Shown one piece after another: positions 10,700-21,906 of a stretch of DNA of 64,000 nucleotides. The notes beneath the pieces were generated by a model. The model ran no database searches. It was not told where the DNA came from and saw nothing but the letters and a program-made list of their open reading frames with translations. Position 1 is the first letter of the stretch. The number at the start of each line of letters is the position of its first letter. A program made the position numbers and the translations under genes. This DNA comes from Cristatella mucedo (taxonomy: Eukaryota > Bryozoa > Phylactolaemata > Cristatellidae): assembly GCA_009760855.2 (NCBI GenBank), contig WPIO01000007.1, positions 6,996,501-7,060,500 of the forward strand, read 5' to 3'.

Positions 10700-10853
10700 A
10701 AGCAGCAGCCTCGTTCATCTAGCGGCTGAAGAGCCTGAGAGCGGCCATTGCCGCCGTTCGCAGTGGGCCGTACAGGATCGCCCGCCGCAAGACTCGATCC
10801 CACGTGACCTGAGCGGTGAAGAGCGAGCCCCTTACCTCTGGGCTAAGACCCAG
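10700..10853 (-). mobile_element. tRNA-derived SINE, family A, degraded copy (A1)
   Basis: On the minus strand it has a tRNA-like head with an A-box-like TTAGCCCAGAGGTAAGG and a B-box-like GGGATCGAGTC, followed by the family body (GCGGCGGGCGATC..., ...AGGCTCTTCAGCCGCTAGA). It is more diverged than the other copies. The left boundary is approximate. Confidence 0.65.
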
Positions 10854-10971
10854 GCCAATAACGGAAAACTGGGCATATTTCTGTGCAGCCGGAGTCGATC
10901 ATTCACCGTCGGTCGCCGACCTCATCGCTGGGCGGCGAACACGCGAGCTTTGTTGCGTTGCTTGCTGGTTA

Positions 10972-11083
10972 GAATCATTTGGTCGCGCTTTCTTTGCAGC
11001 ATCTGTGAACTGCCTAGAAAGATACTCGATTGTCTGAGGGCGCCATACAAATTTATTGTTATTATTATGATTGTTGTTGCTGC
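10972..11083 (+). mobile_element. L2-like LINE 3' tail fragment
   Basis: Contains TTTGCAGCATCTGTGAACTG, CCTAGAAAGATACTCGATTG, CTGAGGGCGCCATACAAATT and then (ATT/GTT)n. It is the terminal hairpin and tail of the L2-like family without any coding part, so it is an extremely truncated insertion or a SINE-B remnant. Confidence 0.75.
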
Positions 11084-11194
11084 TGTTGTTGTAAGAAGAG
11101 GCACATGCGAAGCACGACTGTGCTGGACCGTGACCACGTGCACGCAGTTCCTCGGCGGACTTGAATGCATATGCACGTGTAGAAACGTATGTGT

Positions 11195-11340
11195 GAGTAG
11201 GAGTACGATTGTGAGTACGAGTGAGTAGGAGTACGAGTGTGAGTACGAGCGAGTAAGAGTACGAGTGTGATTACGAGCGAGTAGGAGTACGAGTGTGAGT
11301 ACGAGTGAGTAGGAGTATGAGTGTGAGTACGAGCGAGTAG
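11195..11340. repeat. 28-bp minisatellite
   Basis: About 5.2 units of GAGTAGGAGTACGAGTGTGA + GTACGAGY, which itself derives from a 6-bp GAGTAN motif. Last-base C/T variants differ between units. Confidence 0.9.
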
Positions 11341-11649
11341 CATGGATGTAGCAGTGTAGTGGCGAGAAACGGTGTGCCAGATTTGGCAGCAGAAAGGAAC
11401 ACCTGTGTAATAACTCTGGAACTACATTCCATAATCTGGGATCTTCAGGTCAAAAGCTTCACTCTGTAACAGTCTTTAAGGGATATAACGGAATAGCCAA
11501 TCTATTATCCATTGAGAACTGGTGGATGCGATAATGCTTAAACTAGTGAAGTACTGAAGTGCGAAAGAGCCAAGCCTTAAGGGTTAGAGTAAGAATTTCG
11601 CTATGTATCCTTCGATAGACCAGGAGCCATCGAAGCGTATTCATTAAAG
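11341..11649. other. No gene recognised
   Basis: Mixed-composition sequence between the minisatellite and a decayed LINE. Nothing recognisable. Confidence 0.4.
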
Positions 11650-12280
11650 AGACACTTGGCCAAACCTGTGGGATTTGTTGATGAGTCCTTGTTGAGCCAT
11701 ATTCATCATCAGCTGAAGAGTCTCGATGGCTTTTTTCTGTAGACCGCTCAAAACTGAATTGCGGGAGTCGTGCCTGGACAGAACCAGAGTGCTAGTAAGA
11801 CCTACCAAACACCATGGTAAATAATCCCTAATCTTAGGCACCAATCGACCTTGACCGATAGCTAGCTGTGGAAGTCCTCTCCTTAATGAGACTGTTAAGC
11901 CTCGCGCAGTCGGAAAGAGGATGCCGAAATTCTGAGCTCACGATGAGTCATACTACGGCGTCATCTGCTAGAACAGTCAAGTCAAACCTGAGCTACGGCT
12001 GAGCGAAGTTTTTCCCCATGAAAATCAATAAGCGGTTGGTATGGGGGTCGGCAGGTGACGAACTGTTTTGTTTACTTGCCCTAATTTCGCTACCCTTTCT
12101 TGTGAAGAAACCTCTGAAAATTTCTTAACGGAGATCCCACGCTTCGCCGCGGCGCTTGCCTTAAGAGGCATTGGTGCTACGGAGGCTCGCACATGTTCGA
12201 TGTTTGCAACGTGGAAATAGAGAAACCTCGTCAGCCAGGCAGTTAATTTTCGAGGGTCGATACCACTCTGCCTTGTCAAT
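11650..12280 (-). mobile_element. Relic of a second, older L2-related LINE family (L2b-1)
   Basis: On the minus strand, 12279-12025 carries a frame with KKFSEVSSQERVAKLGQVNK that resembles the 37132-37383 relic (SAKKFSEVY...). At 11844-11644 is a C-terminal-domain remnant, SVLSGLQKKAIETLQLMMN, equivalent to SLLTGLPACAIRRLQLVQN of the main family. A plausible decayed RT catalytic remnant lies between them. No single frame spans the element and no tail was found. Shared positions with 36.5 kb and 53.9 kb support a common family. Confidence 0.5.
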
Positions 12281-13526
12281 CAAATAACTCACATTCGTTT
12301 AAGTTTGCGTTAGGCCAGACTGGCAAGACGGCAGTTTTGGATAAACAAAAAAAATAAGAAGACCCTGGCATTTCTACGTTTCCGGCTGCAGACACGGAAG
12401 TTGACTTCGATCGGCGTCCGACCTTGGGGTGATCTTGACCGCGAGACTCGCTTCTTCACTTCTTTCCTCTTCACTGGCTTCTGCCTCGGGAGTCAGTTCT
12501 TAGCAACGCAAATTGCTGCAACGCCCTGCAAATCAGTCTCTTGGGCAGTCATCGCTTCCCTATTCTCGCTCTGTCCTTTAATTAATTACGAGGGGCTTAT
12601 TGCTACACTCGCCGGTCCACTAAGTAGTTGTTTTGCCAGTGGACCAATGCAGAGCGAACTACGCCGAGTCATAAATGCGCGCCGCTGCCGGAGCCTCACC
12701 TGAACGTCGGCGAACACCTCGAGGTAGGCTGTAGGGCAGCTCTCAACGGTACGCGACGAGCATGCACGCGCATGCACGCTTCCTATCTGAAACCGTGTAC
12801 TGATTGCTAATAGCCTTTCAAAGGTTCACCAGCTGCTGCCAGCCAGTACGGTGTTCGCGTGGCGCTGGCGTAGCGTGGCGCTAAGTCAGAATTCCCGAAA
12901 AGTTCGTTCTATTACGGCATCAATTCTTAATCTGTGGGGGATCTGTTCCACAACCTGATAGGAACTTTCTTTCTACGCTTACAGTTTGAGGTGAGAGTTT
13001 GGCCGGTCTGCCACTACTTGCTTCGTCGTCTATAAGAGGAATGGCTGTAGGGAGATGATTCAGTTTCTCCTGGTCTAGTATCGATTTCTTAATAAGTGAT
13101 CCGGAAATAGCGTAGTGGAAAGATTGTGGGACTCAACTTGTGGCTAATAATACAGTTATTGCGTTAACTATGGCATCAGTAAGTCTTGACTTCTCAGAAG
13201 AAGAACAGTGAGCGTGGAGCTAGAGGGTTGGTAGCCTTCTTGGACTGGAAGAAGAACCCGAAAAAACGGGGCAGCAGAGCCTGGGCCCGCCAGACTTGGC
13301 CTTGACTACGTTTGATTGGTGCGACCTCCGATGGTCCTCGTGCACCAGTCGACGGACAGAAAGTCAGCCTCGATTTCTTCTTTGCTTTTTTTCAAGCTTG
13401 CGCTTTTTATTCCTGGCTAGTTGAACAAGCATCGATAGCCGTAGCCAATCCGGGTGAAAGCGTTCTTTTGACGGAGCTGGGCGGCGCTAGTGGTAGACAC
13501 TATGCGAAGGAATTCATTTCATCTCG
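12281..13526. other. No gene recognised
   Basis: Short frames only (up to 100 codons, at 12401-12703), none recognisable. No repeat matching other parts of the window was noticed. Confidence 0.4.
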
Positions 13527-13614
13527 TACCGTGCCTTTGGTTCATATATGCTCCCGAAGCTTGGAACTCACTGCCGACTTCTGTCACGACATCCCCTGAC
13601 TTGACCACATTTAT
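13527..13614 (+). mobile_element. L2-like LINE C-terminal fragment
   Basis: An 88-bp piece of the C-terminal domain (sequence near ATGCTCCCGAAGCTTGGAAC and CATCCCCTGACTTGACCACA). It matches the end of the LINE coding region in other copies and is cut off by a SINE on its right. Confidence 0.75.
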
Positions 13615-13792
13615 ACAAAACAATAAATGTTAGCTGATTTAATGGCTTCTGTTGTATATCGGCAGAAGAGCCTTTACGGTTATCACCTCTTGCAGCGGCG
13701 ATAAAGGGTCGTCCACCGCAGGATTCGAATCCACGACCTCGGGGCCGAGGTCGTGAAAAGCAGCCGCCTTATCTAGTGCCCAACCGCGGCTC
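13615..13792 (-). mobile_element. tRNA-derived SINE, family A (A2)
   Basis: On the minus strand: head GAGCCGCGGTTGGGCACTAG with the A box and TAAGGCGGCTGCTTTTCACG, B box GGATTCGAATCC inverted at about 13710-13722, then the body and a 3' end CCATTAAATCAGCTAACATT. The same layout as the copy at 43436-43621. Confidence 0.85.
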
Positions 13793-13837
13793 ATCAAGTG
13801 ATCCTTGAGATGGTCGAGCCGATTGCTTCTATAGCTT

Positions 13838-15769
13838 CTTCTTCAACAAGACAGACAAGATCAGGTTGTCCATCTCCAGGGTAGCAGCATCCTTCCTGGA
13901 ATCCTGTCACTAAATTCCGTGCAGAACCTCGATGTCTACATTCAAGGAGGCCACTAGTGACCTCGTCCTGAAGTTCATATCTGAATCAAAGAAGACAACT
14001 AATCCTCTAGACCCTATTACCAATGTCCTGCTTCTACGATGCATAGATCTGCTGCTGCCATGCTTAACTAACGTCATAAGTATATCACTAGCCTCAGGTC
14101 ATGCCCCAGCATCTTTCAAAAATATTGTAGTCAGGCCAATAGTCAAGAAAGCCACACTACACCAAGAGAACTTGAGGAGCTTCCGCCCCAGTCTCAATTC
14201 TGCCGACCCTATCAAAGACACTGGAATGAATCGTGGCAGATCAGCCGAGCTCATATGTTGAAACTTCCAACCTTACTAGCAATTTTCAGTCTACTTTGAG
14301 AGCAGATCTCTTTACACAGTCAGCATTGCTTCAAGTTTTTAGCAACCTACTTAGGAATGCAGACTTAGGTAGAGTCTCTCTGGTGCTTTACTTGATCTCT
14401 CTGCAGCTTTTGATACTATAGATCACAAAGTCCTTCTCCGGCGCCTTTTATCTCGCCTGGGCATTATTGGCACCGCGTTATAACGATTTAGGTCATATCT
14501 CAGCGGAGACTCCAGAGTATTGATGTGAATGGACAGCGAACGTCCGAGGAACCACTGAAGTATGGGGTGCTACCTCAGTATTTTGTGCTTGATCCGGTTC
14601 TTTTCACGGTTTATACTCTCCGTCTTGCTGATGTGATTGCTAAGCACAATCTAGGCTTTCACTTCTATGCAGATGATACTCAGATGTACCTTTGCATTAA
14701 TCCCTCCCAGCCTCTAGTACATCAAATTCTTTCAACTCCCTTGCTGCATATATTGATGACATCTGCTCATGTATGGCAGCAAACTTTCTTAAATTAAATT
14801 ATGATAAAGCCAACTTGCTAGTTATAGGCAAGCCAAATGTGATTCAGAAATTGTAAAGGCTAACGCTCAAAACCGGCTCTGCCAGCATATCTCCTGTTTA
14901 ATTTGCACGAAATCTAGGTGTCCTGTACCAAAGTGACCACTCATTAGACGGCCATATCAGCTCCACAGTCAAGTCTGCCTACTTCCAGCTACTTAACATT
15001 GTTAAAATTCGGGCTTATTTAGACAGGGATAGGACATCTAAATTACCCCGTGCATTTTTTTGCATCCGTCTTGACTTCTGTAACTCACGAACTGCTGGTC
15101 CACCGGCCTGAGCAATCAGGTACTTACAGCTGGTGCAAAACTCTGCAACCAGGCTTACCTGTCGTGAGCGTCGCAGTTGCCAAATCACACCACTATTCGC
15201 CGACCTGCTCTGGTTCCCAGTCAAGCATCGCATCAACTTCAAGGTTCTGTCACTCACTTTTAAGTTAATTCATTCTTTGGCTCCAGCCTACCTATCGGTC
15301 TACTCCCCCACCAGGCTAAGCATCGTATCACCTGCTTTTTGAAATCTAATCGCTTACCTATACTTCGTGCGAACCTCAAATCCTTTGGAGACCGTACCTT
15401 TAGTTCGTATGCTCCCAAAGCCTGGAACTCACTCCCGACTTGCGTCTCGACATCGCCTGACTTTACCACATTTAAAAAGAAACTACAAACGCATATATTT
15501 ATCACAGCATTCAGTGGGTCCCTGTGATTAGTCCTATGTGTGCTTATGCATGCTGACGCTGTGCATGCTGATCTAACCATATTTGCATGCTGACCTGTGA
15601 ATGTCACCTCTAACCACGTTATGCTTGTTGTCATTGAGCACGATGCCCTTGACCATTCGGTCATGCTTCCTTTGCAGCAAATGTAAAGTGCCTAGAAAGA
15701 GATTGAGCTCTCTGAGGGCGCTATAACGAATGTAATCTTACTAATAATAGTAATGTTATTATTATTAAT
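13838..15769 (+). mobile_element. L2-like LINE copy with decayed RT (L2-b)
   Basis: About 1.9 kb from just upstream of the RT to the tail. Frames in order: SDLVLKFISESKKTTNPLDP...LLRCIDLLLPCLTN (13932-14261); LLRNADLGRVSLVLYLISLQ, a frame-shifted form of the LLDLSAAFDTIDHK block (14340-14430); FHFYADDTQMYL with the YADD at 14665-14676; a C-terminal domain in several frames (14950-15450); the 3' UTR; the hairpin and an ATT tail ending at 15769. Multiple frameshifts and stops make it a pseudogene. It is more diverged than the copy at 33.9 kb. Confidence 0.9.
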
Positions 15770-16119
15770 TCAACAGTGTCATCGCCTGACCTGTCTCACT
15801 CAGCTGGTGGAACCTAGAAGATGGTAATTGCTTGACTCTTCACACCCTTCGGTCACCTACTTCAGCCAATCAGAGTCATAATCGAAGCCAGCTTCTGCTC
15901 ATTTAGAGTTCCAGGGAAGGTAACGGATGCCCCTGGATGAGGTCACAGAGCGAGCACGAGCCAGTGCTCGAACGAGAGACAGTGCATCGCAGCCCTCAGT
16001 AGCCGCGTCGACTGCAAACTGGAAAATCTGCCGACGACGGCAGCTGGTCGTGGCATTCTGTGCCATGGAGTGCTGCTCGTGTAAGATCTCAACTGTCTCC
16101 ATTCCAGTCCACCTCAACC
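15770..16119. other. No gene recognised
   Basis: Mixed sequence with two short overlapping frames and no identifiable homology. It leads into a long polypyrimidine tract. Confidence 0.4.
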
Positions 16120-16872
16120 CCGTTCTCCTCCACCGTCTACACCTCAACCTTCTCCTCGCCTTCTCTTCTTCCTTCTCGTCCATCTTCTTCTTCTCCTCTT
16201 TTTCCTTTCCTCCTCATACAACTTCACCTACTGCTTGTCCTCCTCCTCCTCCTCCTCCTCCTCCTCTCCTTCATCTCCTCTTTTCCTGCGTCCTCCTCTT
16301 TCTTCTCGTCCTTCTTTCTCTTCCGTCTCCTGTTCCTCCTTCTCCTCATGCACCATTCCCTCCTAATCCTCTTGCTCCTCCTCCCCATACCCCTCCTCCA
16401 CCTCCGTTTTGTATGTAATTCATTTGCTTTTCCTCCTACTCCTCTTCCTCCTGCTCCTCCAACTCCTCCTCCTCATCGATCCACCGCCCTTCCTCCGTCT
16501 CCTCCTCCCCTGACTCCTCCTCCTTCTTCTATTTTTTTTCCTACTCCTCTTCTCCTCAATATCTTGCTCCTCCTCTTTGTCCCCCTGGTCTACCTCTTCC
16601 TCCTCCTCATCCTCCTCTCCAATCTTCCTCCTCCTCCTCCTCCTCCTCATCTTCCTCGTATGCACTCCTTCTCCTCCTCCTCCTTCTCTTCAATCCTCCT
16701 CCTCCTCCTCATCTTCCTCGTACCCACTCCTCCTCCTCCTCCTCCTCCTCCTCCTCATCCTCCTCTCCAATCTCCTCCTCCTCCTCCTCCTCCTCCTCCT
16801 CATCCTCCTCTCCAATCTTCCTCCTCCTCCTCCTCATCTTCCTCGTTTCCATTCCTTCTCCTCCTCCCCTAC
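16120..16872. repeat. About 750-bp (CCT/CTC)n polypyrimidine tract
   Basis: Almost pure pyrimidine on the plus strand, dominated by CTC triplets with CTT variants and occasional purines. Several blocks recur in tandem, for example CATCCTCCTCTCCAATC at about 16607, 16755 and 16801. The 289-codon plus frame and the Arg/Glu-rich minus frames are products of the repeat. Such long Pu/Py asymmetric tracts can form triplex (H-) DNA. Confidence 0.95.
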
Positions 16873-18292
16873 GCGCAGCTGCCATGTTTGGGTCGACTCC
16901 GCGAAGTGCATTCCTCATTTCAGACATGAACTAAGCTTACAGCAAGAGACAAAACTTGCAGCCGATTCACGGATTCACCTTACAGCTGCGGTTCAAGAAT
17001 GTTTCTTTCATCAAGACGTAACATACTGACATAGCCGTAGGATTCGGCTCGAAATCTCTGCCATCTTTGACAGAGAGATCATCCGTCAGACTTGTGTGGG
17101 ATCATCGACTGGGATCATGGCTATCGATTACGAAACATCGCCAAGGTAAGAGACCACATGGCCCACTATTGTGTGGCTGGTTCGAGCCCCACTGACTTGC
17201 AGACTGAAGCGCTGCAACTCACGTCTTGGGTGGGCGTCCCAAGAAACCAGCTCATTTGCAGATCCACGCTGCCCGTGACATTATCAGTCAGTCAAGTGCT
17301 TCGAGTGGGACTACGAGCACTGCTCATTGACATCCGCTGATCAATGACATCCGCTGGTTAGCATTAAAGCTGTGGACGGTCGTACGCGATCCCAACGCAG
17401 GCACTCAATCCACAAGGGGAGTGCAGTGTATTGCCCATATCATAAGGCACACTTGCGCTACAGGTGCTCGCTGCCAGCTACTCATACTGGAAAGCTGACT
17501 CTGCACAGCTGATGATAGATCACTTTAAGTCCACGACTCCTCTCTGCGATATTGTATTGTCCAATAGCACTTCGTGTGAAAAATTCCAGACAAATGGCTT
17601 GAAAGTTGAGGTCGGTCAAGTATGGTTACAATATGGCGAAGCCTAGCAATAATTAAGTTAAAGCATGGCCACGACTTTGATATGGTGACCACTAATAAAA
17701 TAGAGGTTATAAGCGAGCTTACAGATTGATATCTATTTATGTGGCTCAACGTACGTATGACTTCCCCGCGGTGGCCGACATTAAATCGAGAACATGATGC
17801 AGTGACTCTGCTCAGACAACCGTCTACCTACTTAGCCTGCGGATCGTAGCTCATAGCGGTCTACGCTTCGAGATCCAGGCAGGTGAGTGAAGTCTATCTA
17901 CGTAGCTTATGCACCTATTACGGGCATGTAGGGAAATATTTTGCTTCAGTCACTGGTCCGCTGGGATTTTTTGTGCTAGACCCATTCTAAAGAGTGATGA
18001 CAGCAAGTATGGCTTATTTCGGTAGTACACCAAGTGGTCCAGTTTGGAATTAAATTGCGACAAGGAGATAATCACTAGCCATCCTTTAAGTCGGGGCAAT
18101 TGTCATTCATTCCAGTAGCGAGCTCGCGTCAAGATTCGAACTGACGTTGCGGCCCTGAAATGGCTTCCTACACTCAAAAAAGTGGATGGAAAACGCTCAA
18201 GATGGATTGGAAAGCTAGACCAGTATTGTCTGAGGTGCTGCTTAGAACTATAACGGCTCGTGGAAATTTCCATAGCTTGAATAATTAGCTAC
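16873..18292. other. No gene recognised
   Basis: Mixed sequence. A GGTTCGAGCCCC B-box-like string at about 17179-17190 hints at a decayed tRNA-type SINE head, but no convincing A box or body accompanies it. Confidence 0.35.
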
Positions 18293-18468
18293 GCTGGTTT
18301 AGCCCAGCGGTTAAGGTGCTTTCCCTGACCAAGGTCAAGGTGAATGTATTTGATGACTGAGGTCGTGGGCTCGTGGGCTCGAGCGCCGTGGCATATGTGA
18401 AGCACCTGAATAGAGATTAGATTCTCTTAGGGCGCTATACAAATAAAATATTACATATATATATATAC
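18293..18468 (+). mobile_element. tRNA-derived SINE, family B (B1)
   Basis: Head GCTGGTTTAGCCCAGCGGTT with AAGG (A box region) and GTGGGCTCGAGCGCC (B box). The body is GCACCTGAATAGAGATTAGA and the end is TTCTCTTAGGGCGCTATACA followed by an AT-rich tail. The final about 50 bp reproduce the terminal hairpin of the L2-like LINE. Confidence 0.85.
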
Positions 18469-19496
18469 TAGACCCCGTCTTGTTTAGTGCAAACATTATG
18501 CCAACACGGAAAGAGATCAAGGTATTGTTTAGAGGTCTCAGAGTAGAGTTTGAAAAAGAGGCTGATGTTTACCTAGCTGCAAGAGAAGAGCAGTGACCTG
18601 CAGAAACTGATGCAGTGGATACGAAAACCAAGCTGCAACACATCTACGAAATTTCCTCTCTCATAGCAAAGCCGCCATTGATTAGAGCTCATAGTGTCTG
18701 TGACATGCTCGACTCTGTCAGGGACTGAAGCGGCAATAATGAATATCTCCAAACGGTGTGATTGCAACTTGGCTAACCGCGGCGGTTCGGAAAGCTGGGC
18801 CCTAGTTCTGACAGAAGCGCGTCATAAGCCTACAGGCAGACTTCTCGCGTGAAGAAGAAACTGAGTCTTGTGCGACGGTGTTTCTATTCGATTTACGATT
18901 CAATTACTGTGGAAGAACCGTGCAAATCTTTCCAGAATGATGTACCAGGAGGGACCAAGGGTGAGCCGCTAGGGCAGTGTCACAATTATTTTTCCCGGTA
19001 AGCACTTAGACTGGGTTGGACTTTGGACCGGGTCGCTGTTAATATTGCTGGCATTCAGACTACAGCTGCTAAGCGTTAAGGCAAAATACTCCTTTGAGTT
19101 TCAGTGGATTACTTTATGAAGCCACTTTATGAGAACCAAGCCATTCCAGACCAGTAGATCGCTACCCGTATCAGCGATTTCTTTTAGCATTTCGGCACGT
19201 CCGGGTGAATTGCATTCTGATCAAGCATTCATTTAGAATTATCAGCTATATTTTTGCAATGCTGCAAGCAGGTGGGTTTCCACAAAACACCGACTGCACT
19301 CCTGCATCTCCAGTCGGATGGTAGGGTGACACCATCGCAATCACAAGCTGACATGGGCTATTGCAGAGCACTGTAGCCACAAGCAGGACTATCGGCACAT
19401 TGTTTGTCCGCCTTAGCTGAAGTCACGCCGTTCAGGGAAATATGAGGGTAGGAGTCCCGGGTTTACTCCAACCAGATTGATTCCGGGTAGTGAGCT
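18469..19496. other. No gene recognised
   Basis: Mixed sequence with short frames only and nothing recognisable. Confidence 0.4.
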
Positions 19497-19652
19497 AGGG
19501 TAGCTGGTAAGTAGGTGGATGCCAACCTTTGAACGACCAGCAGACTCAAGACTATGTCTGAGACATAAGGTAGCTGGTAACTGAGTCTTGTGACGGGAAT
19601 GCCACCACCCTTTGAACTTCCTCTAGGTTTGCAGGCTCCAGACTGTCTGAGG
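19497..19652. repeat. Degenerate tandem duplication of about 75 bp
   Basis: GGTAGCTGGTAA...ATGCCA-ACC...TTTGAAC...CAGACT...TGTCTGAG occurs at about 19499-19563 and again at about 19570-19652 with small indels. Confidence 0.55.
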
Positions 19653-21500
19653 GGTTTACAAAAACGGCACGTAGACATGTAAGATCAGCTTAGAGAAAAA
19701 GTAGCCTTCTCAGATGACTTGATACAATCAGCTTATGTGAAAGCTCGTGTGATCACACTGAAACCATGCTATATGAGCCTGGCTTTCCAATACACAGAAA
19801 AAGGAGGAACTCTCGACAAAGCTTTTGAGTCCATGGGAAGGTCTGTCCGCTATTGTGACTCCACTTTTAGTTCTGACCTTTTGCAGGCGCCCTATACTGC
19901 AAAGAGCTATTAAAATCGGGCATCCTACGCGTTCGTGCACATATCAAGCGAAAGGTAGTTTCTCGGCGATCGGTGGTTTGAAAGGCAGTGATTTAGACAG
20001 CTCCATGTTGCGCTGGAACTGTCTAAATGGCTGGCCAGAGCTCTCAGAGCACTGCGGTACACGATACCCAGCCGCCGCGGTCAGACGCTGCTGCTGCTGC
20101 CAGGCTAAGGCAGCAATGACGGACGGCCGCATCAAGATGCACAAAAGATTGCGAGATAGAAGACTAATCAAGATAATTGTGCTGCATGCCCACTGAAATA
20201 GGTGCTGCTGGTTAGCGGCAGTGATCTTATGAGCGGCCGCATGTCCGATGTCGTTGGTATCACCGTGTCTATTTCCTCGTACGTTTGGCCAGATTTCAGA
20301 AAGCAACATATCTAGCGGGAAAGTTACCGATCTCTGCACCGTGTATGACTTGTGTTCCAATTTTTGAACCTTGATACATCGAGGTACATGCTTGCAGCTT
20401 GCTGAGGTGCATGTTTGCTACTTTTAAACAGCAAATTTACTGCGTAGCTTTTTGCCTTGCAAATTCTATAGCTCAGCCATTACTTGACGGACCAATTTAA
20501 AATTGCAAGTGGGAGTTCAGCACTGTTTGTATGCCACTGCAGGAGTTCATTTGTGATTTAGTTTGGATGCGTTTTGCTATAAACTTCATCACAGATCTTT
20601 TAACTTTCATCGTCTTCAATCGCCGATATGTATGCAGCAAATACAGTGCATAGTGCACAGGATTGAGCCCGATATATAAGCCCCACAAAATTTCTGGTTT
20701 CACATGAAGTGATTTTCATTGTTCCATGGTGACATTGAACCCACAGGCATGTCAAATTTAAGAGAATGTTGTAACCGCATTCGTCTCTTGCCACCCCTCT
20801 AGACTCGACAGAGAAATATCTATTTGTGAAGATCCCTCTTGTAATGGCGACGTTTAGTGATCTCTCCGTGTTCCTTGAATAAGAATATTTGTCTGGAGAT
20901 GAATATTTTCAGGTCAAAAAAGCACTCAGAGGAAACTAAAGTCAGTGAGCATGTGATCATAAATTAAACTGTGAACATCCGTAACCACGGCACGTCGTTA
21001 TGAGTAAGATAACCAAGACTAAGGAGGGCTGACCAGCTTAATGATTTGAAGAATATCGACGTCTCTTTTTTGTCTGCTGTAATTGAGTTTGTCTATTTAC
21101 CTTCTCTTTGTCTTCTTATGTCGCTCGATTGAAACGAAAGGGCATCAACTCTTTGCCCATATAAAATGTCGGTATCAGCATGTGCAGTACCACAGGCAGA
21201 AACAGAGAGGCAGTTCAGCCCCCTGCTCCATCGGCAAGGCTGTCGATGCAGTCACCTGACTGTCTGATTTTTTTCTCCGGGTTAATTCTGTGGTCGCAAG
21301 ATTCAGGTCGGCCGATGCTGCTGCTGCTGCGGCGGCGCTCGAAGATCGAACAATCAAGGACCTGACGGTCAAGGCCTTGGCGGTCAAGGTGACAATTGGC
21401 CTGACTAGTCTGGTGGCGGTGCTTAACGGCAGCTGGCGACGGCTGACAGGCGGAGGCGAACCAAGCAGCTGGCGACTGCGGACAAGTCTGAGACGATGCT
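19653..21500. other. No gene recognised
   Basis: Moderately AT-rich sequence. The 123-138-codon frames near 19825-20360 lie on opposite strands over each other with no recognisable domain. Confidence 0.4.
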
Positions 21501-21582
21501 CTGCCGCAAATGTAAAGCGCCTAGGAAGAGATTGCATTATCTGGGGGCGCTTTATCAAGTACATTATTATTATTATTATGCT
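21501..21582 (+). mobile_element. L2-like LINE 3' tail fragment
   Basis: GCCGCAAATGTAAAGCGCCT followed by AGGAAGAGATTGCATTATCT, GGGGGCGCTTTATCAAGTAC and (ATT)5. Terminal hairpin plus tail only. Confidence 0.85.
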
Positions 21583-21616
21583 TGACAGTATGTGCCGGAT
21601 ATCGGCACAGCGATCC

Positions 21617-21680
21617 AGATACCCAGATAGAGACGTAGATAGCGATAGAGACATAAATAGCGATAGAGACATATCGGTTA
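21617..21680. repeat. 18-bp tandem repeat
   Basis: About three copies of GATAGCGATAGAGACATA, with the first one variant. Confidence 0.75.
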
Positions 21681-21849
21681 GATTATAATGACAGCTCGGC
21701 TCAGCTCGACGTATGAACGCGATGCAGCTAAACGGCTCAATTATAATGTGGCGCCGACTCCCAGCTCGAATCAGCGAGACGTCTGGAGATCAAAACTCAA
21801 ATGTCATTGTCAAGTACGCTAGGACGCTACGAGGCCCGTGGTATATCTT

Positions 21850-21906
21850 AAGTGCCTAGAACGAGAGTTCTCTCGAGCGCTATTCAGATGTATTATTATT
21901 ATTAGC
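21850..21906 (+). mobile_element. L2-like LINE or SINE-B 3' tail fragment
   Basis: AAGTGCCTAGAACGAGAGTT, CTCTCGAGCGCTATTCAGAT then (ATT)4. Hairpin and tail only. Confidence 0.7.

Noticed and set aside
16060-16929. 289-codon Ser/Leu/Pro frame and its overlapping frames
   Set aside because: Produced entirely by the CTC-type repeat.
17100-17200. Additional tRNA-derived SINE
   Set aside because: Only a B-box-like GGTTCGAGCCCC is convincing; the A box and a shared body are missing.
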